From assembly GCF_003201475.1 (NCBI RefSeq), contig NZ_QJJK01000006.1, forward strand, positions 310,001 through 374,000: a stretch of DNA of 64,000 nucleotides, in the 5' to 3' direction. Source of the stretch: Chelatococcus asaccharovorans. Its GTDB lineage: Bacteria > Pseudomonadota > Alphaproteobacteria > Rhizobiales > Beijerinckiaceae. The notes below the pieces were generated by a model. That model made no database searches, was not told where the DNA came from, and was given only the letters and a program-made list of their open reading frames with translations. A program made the translations under genes and the position numbers. Below, one piece after another: positions 58,219-64,000 of the stretch (positions are counted from its first letter, which is position 1; every line of letters starts with the position of its first letter).

Positions 58219-58527
58219 ATGGCCCCGCAACGCCCCTCACCGCCTCCCGATCCCGAGGAGATAGCCCTCCGCGCTCTCGGCTTCCTCGCCGCGGACGATG
58301 AACGGCTGGAGCGTTTCCTCGGCATCACCGGGCTCGGCCCGGACACGATCCGCGAAAGCGCCAGCCAGCCAGGTTTCCTGGCTGCGGTGCTCGACTATCT
58401 CGCATCGGATGAGGCCCTGCTTTTGACCTTCGCGGCCAACCACAGGCTCGATCCGCAGGCGATATCCCATGCACGGCAAAAAATTGCAGGTCCCGGAGAG
58501 CCCCCAGGTCCCGGAGCCCCCCTATGA
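58219..58527 (+). CDS. DUF3572 family protein
   Basis: 102 residues, acidic and helical: [33 protein letters not shown], then [29 protein letters not shown]. This matches the small DUF3572 family found next to divK in alphaproteobacteria; function unknown. A TTG start at 58168 would add 17 residues. The stop overlaps the dinB start by four bases, so the two are coupled. Confidence 0.85.
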   Translation: MAPQRPSPPPDPEEIALRALGFLAADDERLERFLGITGLGPDTIRESASQPGFLAAVLDYLASDEALLLTFAANHRLDPQAISHARQKIAGPGEPPGPGAPL

Positions 58528-59813
58528 CCCCTCCCGGCCAATCGCGCGCCTTATGCCGCGATTGCCTCGTCGATACCGAGGCGGCCCGACGCCCCCCTCG
58601 CTGCCCTTCCTGCGGCAGTCCTCGTCTTCTCGCTCATCCAGAACGCGACACGCTGCACATCGCGCATATCGACTGCGATGCGTTTTATGCGGCGATTGAA
58701 AAGCGAGATGCCCCCGAACTTGCAATAAAGCCGATAATTATCGGCGGCGGCAAGCGCGGTGTTGTGTCAACGGCCTGTTATGTGGCGCGAACCTACGGCG
58801 TGCGCTCGGCAATGCCTATGTTCAAGGCACTTGAGCTGTGCCCGGGTGCCGTCGTCATCAAGCCGGACATGGCCAAATATGTGAGCGTCGGCCGCGAGAT
58901 CCGCCGCATGATGCTCGAGCTGACGCCGCTCGTGGAGCCTCTCTCCATCGACGAGGCCTTCCTTGATCTCGGCGGGACGGAGCGGCTGCACCATGCAAGC
59001 CCCGCCGTCATGCTGGCACGCTTTGCCCGGCGTGTGGAACAGGAGGTCGGCATCACCGTGTCGGTCGGCCTCTCCACCAACAAATTCATGGCCAAGATCG
59101 CCTCCGACCTCGACAAGCCACGCGGCTTTGCGATCATCGGCTCCACGGAGATCGACGGCTTTCTCGCCGACAAGCCCGTCTCGATCATCTTCGGTGTCGG
59201 CGCCGTGACGGTCGAAAAGCTCGAACGCATGGGCATCCGGACCATCCGCGATCTGCGCGCTGCGCCGCCCCATACGCTGATGGCGCTCCTCGGCAGGGAG
59301 GCCGGGCGGCTGCAGCGCCTCGCCCATGGGATCGATGACCGCGCCGTCAGTCCGAACCGGGAAGCCAAGGTCGTCTCCGCCGAGACCACCTTCAACGAAG
59401 ACATCGGCGCGCCCGCCGATCTCCTGCCCATCCTCTGGCGCCTCAGTGAAAAGCTGTCGGCGCGGCTGAAAGCCGCAGGTCTTGCCGCTGGTTCCGTCAC
59501 CCTGAAACTCAAGACCGCCGACTTCAAGCTCAGAAGCCGCTCGCGCAGCGTTCCCACCACCCAGCTTGCCGGTCGCCTGTTCGAGACCGGGAAGGATCTG
59601 CTCATCCCCGAATGCGACGGCACGCGCTTCCGCCTGATCGGCATCGGCACGTCCGATCTTCACCCGGCCGCCGAGGCCGACCAGGGTGACCTCGCCGATC
59701 ACACGGCCAAGCGCCAGGCCCGCATGGAACGCGCTGTGGACGATCTGCGCGCCAAGTTCGGCTCGGGCGCCGTGGTCAAGGGCATCGTCTTCGGTGACCG
59801 TCGCAAACCCTGA
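58524..59813 (+). CDS. dinB: DNA polymerase IV with N-terminal zinc-ribbon motif
   Basis: Y-family translesion polymerase, 429 residues. Ahead of the catalytic palm lies C11-x2-C14-x12-C27-x2-C30, a likely zinc ribbon found on some alphaproteobacterial DinB proteins. Metal-binding residues are D50 in [14 protein letters not shown] and D143/E144 in [24 protein letters not shown] is the typical palm block, and a little-finger domain follows. The C-terminus has no clear beta-clamp peptide of the QLxLF type that I could pick out. Overlaps the DUF3572 gene by four bases. Confidence 0.94.
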   Translation: MTPPGQSRALCRDCLVDTEAARRPPRCPSCGSPRLLAHPERDTLHIAHIDCDAFYAAIEKRDAPELAIKPIIIGGGKRGVVSTACYVARTYGVRSAMPMFKALELCPGAVVIKPDMAKYVSVGREIRRMMLELTPLVEPLSIDEAFLDLGGTERLHHASPAVMLARFARRVEQEVGITVSVGLSTNKFMAKIASDLDKPRGFAIIGSTEIDGFLADKPVSIIFGVGAVTVEKLERMGIRTIRDLRAAPPHTLMALLGREAGRLQRLAHGIDDRAVSPNREAKVVSAETTFNEDIGAPADLLPILWRLSEKLSARLKAAGLAAGSVTLKLKTADFKLRSRSRSVPTTQLAGRLFETGKDLLIPECDGTRFRLIGIGTSDLHPAAEADQGDLADHTAKRQARMERAVDDLRAKFGSGAVVKGIVFGDRRKP

Positions 59814-59822
59814 TCCAACCGC

Positions 59823-60743
59823 CTATTCGCAGGCGGCCGCCTTGAGCAGCACCAGTTCCTTCAACTCCCCCTTCAGGGTGAAGTTGTCATATTTGAGCGC
59901 GAGCGAACGGGCGATGCCGTTCTCGTACAAATCGAAGCTCAGGACATAGACGGGCAGCGCCTCGCCCCGCGCCGTGGCCTGTTTGAAATAGCTGATCGAG
60001 ATCGGCCAATGCGCCGCCGTGCCAAAGAGTTCATCGAACCGGCGCTGACGCTCGGCGAAGGCCTCTTCGCTATCGTCGAACTTGACCGTGTCCTGCTCCC
60101 CGGGAGCGCTTTTGCCGGTACCCTTCTCGCTGGATGGCTTCCCCGCGTTGCCGGCCGGCTTGGCCGCATCTGGCCGCCCGATCACGGCCAGCGTGTCGTA
60201 GAAACTGCGTCCATCCTCAGAACCGTCGAAAACGCGGGCCTCGACGATCGACTTGCCCTCCTTCGCGCCCGCGATCAGAGCCCTGAGATGCGCCGCCGGG
60301 AAAATCGCATCGCCGAGCTTCACCGTCTCGCGGCCGGGCTTGACGAAATTGACCGCAACCGCGCCGTCGCGCCGCACGGCCTCGCCATCGACGAGCTTGG
60401 GCGGCGTGTTCGCGTTGCGGGTTTCCGCCTTGAAGCGGAAGGCGCCCCCCCGTGCGTCCTCGAAAGTCGTCATGCGCATGTCGGTGGTGGTGGCATTGTT
60501 CTCGCCCTCGAGAACGACGACCTGCCGCGAGCGCGAAGCATAGCCGTCACAGGCCGTGCCTGTGATTTCATAGACCACGCGCCCCACGGCGGACTGGATG
60601 GCGCCACTGCTGTCGGCCAGGGACAGGTCATAGATCGCCCTGTGCGGTGCAAGCGAGGCCTCCGGCATCGCTTCGGCCATAGCTCCCGCGGGCCAGAACA
60701 ACGCGAGGGCCATCGCGGTAACGACGACAGGCCTTGTGGCCAT
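59823..60743 (-). CDS. eipB: Cell envelope integrity protein EipB (DUF1849)
   Basis: A 306-residue periplasmic protein of the EipB family, known in Brucella for envelope integrity. The signal peptide is MATRPVVVTAMALALFWPAGAMA; the mature part has the family blocks APHRAIYDLSLADSSGAIQSAVGRVVYEITG, the cysteines in GTACDGY and near the C-terminus (KAAACE), and PISISYFKQ...GEALPVYVLSFDLYENGI. The start at 60743 has GGAGG five bases upstream. Convergent with dinB: nine bases separate the stops. Confidence 0.9.
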   Translation of the reverse strand: MATRPVVVTAMALALFWPAGAMAEAMPEASLAPHRAIYDLSLADSSGAIQSAVGRVVYEITGTACDGYASRSRQVVVLEGENNATTTDMRMTTFEDARGGAFRFKAETRNANTPPKLVDGEAVRRDGAVAVNFVKPGRETVKLGDAIFPAAHLRALIAGAKEGKSIVEARVFDGSEDGRSFYDTLAVIGRPDAAKPAGNAGKPSSEKGTGKSAPGEQDTVKFDDSEEAFAERQRRFDELFGTAAHWPISISYFKQATARGEALPVYVLSFDLYENGIARSLALKYDNFTLKGELKELVLLKAAACE

Positions 60744-60785
60744 GATGACCTCCATCTCACGTGGGTGGGCTGATGCCCAACCCAC

Positions 60786-60861
60786 CTAGTGGAATGAATT
60801 TGACATTCGGTACCCGCTCGATGTCGGCCTCGAGACCGAATGTCAAATTCGAAAATTCCAC
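60786..60861. repeat. Long hairpin repeat R1 (reverse orientation)
   Basis: Inner stem GAATTTGACATTCGGT with its perfect 16-bp complement at 60835-60850; outer stem GTGGAAT/ATTCCAC; a four-base bulge GAAA on the right arm (60851-60854). Left end CTAGTGG. First of four related units; R1, R2 and R3 begin exactly 92 bases apart. Confidence 0.9.
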
Positions 60862-60877
60862 GCGAATCATAAACTTC

Positions 60878-60956
60878 CTAGTGGAGCGAATTTGACATTT
60901 GAGTCCCGCCTGACATCAAGCTCCAGATCAAATGTCAAATTCATAAGCTCCACTAG
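60878..60956. repeat. Long hairpin repeat R2 (reverse orientation)
   Basis: Outer stem CTAGTGGAGC/GCTCCACTAG, 10 bp perfect; inner stem GAATTTGACATTTGA with its perfect complement at 60928-60942; bulge ATAA on the right arm. The flank after it (aaccaataactt) resembles the one after R1 (aatcataaactt). Confidence 0.92.
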
Positions 60957-60969
60957 AACCAATAACTTG

Positions 60970-61046
60970 CTAGTGGTTCTCATGACTCCGACATTGGCTC
61001 CGAGGCCCGTATCAGGCGGATGCAAATGTCGGAGTCGAACCACTAG
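60970..61046. repeat. Long hairpin repeat R3 (forward orientation)
   Basis: Outer stem CTAGTGGTTC/GAACCACTAG, 10 bp perfect; inner stem GACTCCGACATT/AATGTCGGAGTC; bulge TCAT now on the left arm, so the unit is inverted relative to R1 and R2. Its last four bases CTAG are shared with R4. Confidence 0.92.
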
Positions 61047-61119
61047 TGGTTCTCCTGTTTCCAACATTTGCCCTCGTGGCCGATACAAATAGGATGCAAA
61101 TGTTGGAAACGAACCACTA
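61043..61119. repeat. Long hairpin repeat R4 (forward orientation)
   Basis: Outer stem CTAGTGGTTC pairing with GAACCACTA; inner stem GTTTCCAACATTTGC with its perfect 15-bp complement at 61096-61110; bulge TCCT on the left arm. The loop (ccctcgtggccgatac...) is recognisably related to those of R1-R3. Confidence 0.92.
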
Positions 61120-61273
61120 TCACAGCATCAGGCAAGTTTCGCGCCGGATCAATGACTGAGACTCATGATATCGCCGTTGCGATCCCGGCCGGGGTGGGCG
61201 AAAACGCTCATCGGCCGCCCTCCGACGCGAGGGCGGCTCGGCTGTCCCCGCTCGCAAGACAAGGAAACTTTTC

Positions 61274-61744
61274 ATGAGCCGTATCGACTCCAGGCTGGCA
61301 GAACTCGGCATCGTCCTTCCCACGCCGGCGGCACCGATCGCGAACTACGTGCCCTTCGTTCTGAGCGGCCGGTTCCTGTTCACGTCCGGCCAGCTATGCC
61401 TCGGCCCCGACGGCAAGCTCGCTGATGCCCACAAAGGCAAGCTCGGCGGTGAGATTTCGCTGGAAGCCGGCCAGCAGGCCGCGCGTCTCTGCGGCATCAA
61501 TCTGCTCGCCCTGGCCAAGGCCGCGCTCGGCGATCTCGACCGGATCACGCGGGTCGTGCGTCTCGGTGGTTTCATCAATTCGACACCGACTTATGGCTCC
61601 GTACCCGGCGTGATGAACGGCGCATCGGATCTGATGGTCGAGGTCTTCGGCGATCTTGGCCGCCATGCCCGCAGCACCGTCGGCGTGGCGCAGTTGCCGC
61701 TCGACGCCGCCGTCGAAGTCGAAGCCCTGTTCGAAGTTGCCTGA
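61274..61744 (+). CDS. RidA family protein
   Basis: A 156-residue YjgF/YER057c-type protein; RidA enzymes deaminate reactive enamine/imine intermediates. It shows NYVPFVLSGRFLFTSGQLCLGPDGKL, AARLCGINLLALAKAALGDLDRITRVVRLGGFINST and the C-terminal ARSTVGVAQLPLDAAVEVEALFE. The arginine at the position needed for activity in RidA is kept. It belongs to the longer (~150-residue) subgroup. Its start lies only two bases before a GDPD gene at the other end (stop 61744, next start 61747). Confidence 0.9.
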   Translation: MSRIDSRLAELGIVLPTPAAPIANYVPFVLSGRFLFTSGQLCLGPDGKLADAHKGKLGGEISLEAGQQAARLCGINLLALAKAALGDLDRITRVVRLGGFINSTPTYGSVPGVMNGASDLMVEVFGDLGRHARSTVGVAQLPLDAAVEVEALFEVA

Positions 61745-61746
61745 CA

Positions 61747-62487
61747 ATGACTGCTCCCGATTGGCTCAGCATGCGACCGATTGCCCACCGCGGGCTGCAC
61801 AATCGGGTTGATGTGATCGAAAATACCGCTGACGCGGCCGAGGCTGCCATCGCCAGCGGTTTCCCCATCGAATGCGACGTACAGCTGACCGCGGACGGCG
61901 AGGCGGTCGTCTACCACGACTTCGTGCTCGACAGGCTGACGGAGGGTGCGGGACGCCTTGACGCCCACACGGCCGCGGCACTGGCGGCCGTGCCGTTCAA
62001 GGCGACGGAGAACCGCATCGAACCGCTGTCGGTATTCCTCGGCAGGATTGCCGGCCGGGTACCGCTCGTCATCGAGGTGAAGAGCCGCTTCGATGGCAAT
62101 CTCGCGCTCATCCGGCGGACCGCCGCGGTGGTCGGCTGCCGTTCCGAACCCATCGCCGTGATGTCCTTCGATCCGGACGTCATCGCCGCTTTCGGGGATT
62201 TGGCACCGGGCGTGGCGCGCGGGATCGTTGCCGAGAGCGAATATGACGACACGGACTGGTCCCATCTCGATGCCGCCAAACGGCACGAGCTCTCCCAGTT
62301 CCTTCACATCGACCGCTCGCGGCCGGATTTCATCGCCTGGCGGGTCGCGGACCTGCCGTCGACCGCCACCGTCATGGCACGCCATTTCGGCATGCCGGTC
62401 CTGACCTGGACGGTGCGCACACCCCAGGATCGCGAGCGCGCCAGGGCCTATGCCGACCAGATGATCTTCGAGGACTTCGTCCCGTAG
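61747..62487 (+). CDS. ugpQ: Glycerophosphodiester phosphodiesterase
   Basis: Hydrolyses glycerophosphodiesters to glycerol-3-phosphate and an alcohol. The 246-residue TIM-barrel product has IAHRGLHNRVDVIENT, FPIECDVQLTADGEAVVYHDFVLDRLT (catalytic Glu, Asp, His) and VPLVIEVKSRF, the GDPD signature. No signal peptide, so cytoplasmic. Starts two bases after the RidA gene stop and is surely co-transcribed with it. Confidence 0.92.
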   Translation: MTAPDWLSMRPIAHRGLHNRVDVIENTADAAEAAIASGFPIECDVQLTADGEAVVYHDFVLDRLTEGAGRLDAHTAAALAAVPFKATENRIEPLSVFLGRIAGRVPLVIEVKSRFDGNLALIRRTAAVVGCRSEPIAVMSFDPDVIAAFGDLAPGVARGIVAESEYDDTDWSHLDAAKRHELSQFLHIDRSRPDFIAWRVADLPSTATVMARHFGMPVLTWTVRTPQDRERARAYADQMIFEDFVP

Positions 62488-62533
62488 CGCGGTGGGGATT
62501 CCCCGGACGCAGAAAGCGCTCTAGGATCTCCCC

Positions 62534-63898
62534 ATGACCGCAAAAACGCGTGCCGAGACGGGCAGCAAGACGACCATCAGCGTGAGCAACGCGATTGCAG
62601 GCGTCCCGGCGGCGGATTGGGACGCCTGCGCGAACCCTCGCGGGCCTGAAGCATCGCCTCAGCCTCCTTCGATAAGCGATTCACACGACACGATGAATCG
62701 GCACGCCGACGGGCCCGACACCGTTCAACACGACGGGCAGGATGCGCGGCGCGGCGGTGAAGGCCCCTGCAGCCCGGCGACGCCCCCCGGCACCGCTGAC
62801 TCACAATCTCAGGAAGAGCGATTCAACCCTTTCATAAGCCACGCCTTTCTGAGATCGCTCGAAGAATCCGGCTGCGTTGCGCCGCGGACCGGCTGGGCGC
62901 CGGCGCATGTGCTCGTCCATAATGCCGAAGGCCTGCTGGTCGCTGCCGCGCCTGCCTATGCGAAATCCCACAGCCAGGGCGAATATGTCTTCGACCATGC
63001 CTGGGCGGATGCCTATGAGCGTGCGGGCGGGGACTATTACCCGAAGATCCAGGTGAGCGTGCCCTTCACGCCGGCGACGGGCCGCCGGCTCCTGATCCGC
63101 GCGGGGCAGGACCGGGCAACCGCCAGCGCGGCGCTCGTCACCGGCCTGCGCGCCGTGCGTGACCGCATCGGCGCGTCGTCCATCCATGCGACCTTCCTGC
63201 CCCGCGATGAATGGCAGACCCTCGGCGCGGCCGGATTCCTTCAGCGCATCGATCGGCAGTTCCATTGGGCCAATGAAGGCTATGGAACATTCGACGATTT
63301 TCTCGACAGCCTCGCCTCGCGCAAGCGTAAGACCATCCGCCGCGAACGCCGCGACGCCCTGTCCCCCGGCATGACGATCCACCAGCTGACGGGCGCCGCT
63401 ATCACCGAGGCCCATTGGGACGCCTTCTTCGCCTTCTACCAGGATACCGGTTCGCGCAAATGGGGACGCCCCTATCTCAACCGCCGCTTCTTCTCGCTCA
63501 TCGGCGAGGCGATGGCCGACCGCATCCTGCTGGTGATGGCCGAGCGCGCCGGACGCCTCATCGCCGGCGCCATCAATTTCATTGGGGATGATGCCCTTTA
63601 CGGTCGCAACTGGGGGGCGATCGAGGACCACCCGTTTCTGCATTTCGAGGTCTGCTACTATCAGGCCATCGATTTCGCCATCGCCCGCGGCCTCCGGCGC
63701 GTGGAAGCCGGCGCCCAGGGCGAACACAAGCTCGCGCGCGGCTATCGCCCCGTCCTGACCTATTCGGCGCACGACATCGCAGACCCGGCCCTGCGCCGCG
63801 CCGTTGCGCACTTTCTCGAACAGGAGCGGCCCTATGTGGCGGAGGAAGCGCGCGAACTCGACCAGTTCACGCCCTTCCGCCACGCTGACCCGGACTGA
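62534..63898 (+). CDS. FemAB/GNAT-like acetyltransferase family protein (DUF482) with an N-terminal insertion
   Basis: A 454-residue protein of the peptidogalycan-biosynthesis/GNAT-like family (COG3146 type). Core blocks are NPFISHAFLRSLEESGCV, FDHAWADAYERAGGDYYPKIQVSVPFTP, FLQRIDRQFHWANEGYGTFDDFLDSLASRKRKTIRRER and RNWGAIEDHPFLHFEVCYYQAIDFAI. The family normally passes quickly from WDACANP to NPFISHAFL; here about 60 Pro/Gly/Asp-rich residues are inserted there (near 33-95). Biological role not established. Third gene after ridA-ugpQ, with a 46-base gap. Confidence 0.88.
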   Translation: MTAKTRAETGSKTTISVSNAIAGVPAADWDACANPRGPEASPQPPSISDSHDTMNRHADGPDTVQHDGQDARRGGEGPCSPATPPGTADSQSQEERFNPFISHAFLRSLEESGCVAPRTGWAPAHVLVHNAEGLLVAAAPAYAKSHSQGEYVFDHAWADAYERAGGDYYPKIQVSVPFTPATGRRLLIRAGQDRATASAALVTGLRAVRDRIGASSIHATFLPRDEWQTLGAAGFLQRIDRQFHWANEGYGTFDDFLDSLASRKRKTIRRERRDALSPGMTIHQLTGAAITEAHWDAFFAFYQDTGSRKWGRPYLNRRFFSLIGEAMADRILLVMAERAGRLIAGAINFIGDDALYGRNWGAIEDHPFLHFEVCYYQAIDFAIARGLRRVEAGAQGEHKLARGYRPVLTYSAHDIADPALRRAVAHFLEQERPYVAEEARELDQFTPFRHADPD

Positions 63899-63973
63899 TA
63901 GCCTGTCTTGGCATGAAAGCCTGATATCGGCGCTTGATACGCCCCTGGAATCGGCCGACCATCGCACAAGAGC

Positions 63974-63994
63974 AAGTCCGTCTTTTGCGGACTT
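63974..63994. terminator. Possible terminator hairpin at the window end
   Basis: AAGTCCG/CGGACTT with a seven-base loop (tcttttg), 75 bases past the last stop. Only a short T stretch follows, so this is tentative. No other feature is seen in 63899-64000. Confidence 0.4.
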
Positions 63995-64000
63995 TCTCCA

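Noticed and set aside
60786-61119. Regular spacing of repeats suggesting a CRISPR array
   Set aside because: The repeated parts are themselves long hairpins, units are in two orientations, the 13-16-base linkers are similar to each other and not unique spacers, and there are no cas genes nearby.

Overview
The window is chromosomal DNA from a GC-rich alphaproteobacterium, most likely of the order Hyphomicrobiales (Rhizobiales), near the Chelatococcus/Bosea/Methylobacterium group. The evidence is gene content and order: tatABC next to scpAB, nagZ and a SPOR protein; pleD-divK beside rpmG; an HdaA-type DnaA regulator beside ppk1-ppx; gatCAB; EipB; and dispersed palindromic intergenic repeats of the kind common in this order. 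GC is roughly two thirds by eye. Almost everything is core housekeeping. I found no prophage, insertion sequence, CRISPR array, rRNA or tRNA gene.

Layout. 1-17.4 kb is one long minus-strand block read from right to left: dgt, argS, a SPOR protein, nagZ, scpA, scpB, tatA, tatB, tatC, serS, surE, pcm, an NlpD-like LysM/M23 lipoprotein, then yajC and secD (cut by the window edge). One plus-strand AAA+ ATPase (DUF815) lies inside it. The block links protein export, chromosome segregation, tRNA charging, damage repair and wall remodelling. 17.5-20.3 kb carries erpA and two exported proteins of unknown function. 20.4-29 kb has a malic enzyme, a small surface-polysaccharide group (hexapeptide acetyltransferase, acyltransferase 3, glycosyltransferase 2), aspS and rnd. 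29-35.8 kb is a compact, overlapping minus-strand group: CDP-alcohol phosphatidyltransferase, AI-2E family transporter, hdaA, ppk1, ppx. 36-48.4 kb has purMN, ndk, a GST, small exported proteins, a methyltransferase, a GNAT enzyme, gatB/gatA/gatC, a metallo-hydrolase, a MOSC protein and ruvX. 48.5-55.8 kb holds a small AT-rich islet, a membrane adenylate cyclase with a ferredoxin domain, dprA, plsY, a probably inactive dihydroorotase, pyrB and rpmG. 56-64 kb has pleD, divK, a DUF3572 protein, dinB, eipB, a cluster of long hairpin repeats, a RidA protein, a GDPD and a FemAB/GNAT-like protein.

The strongest unusual signals are: (1) four long imperfect hairpins at 60786-61119, three of them spaced exactly 92 bp apart, with compensatory changes in the stems; (2) a six-helix, His-rich membrane domain joined to a [2Fe-2S] ferredoxin domain and a class III adenylate cyclase (49296-51044), which looks like a redox-sensing cyclase; (3) a PPK1 with a 240-residue N-terminal extension built from two tandem repeat families; (4) a 3' end of argS with much lower GC than its surroundings; (5) a pyrB-linked dihydroorotase and an NlpD-like protein that have both lost metal ligands. 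All functions are inferred from sequence motifs read by eye; no database search was run.
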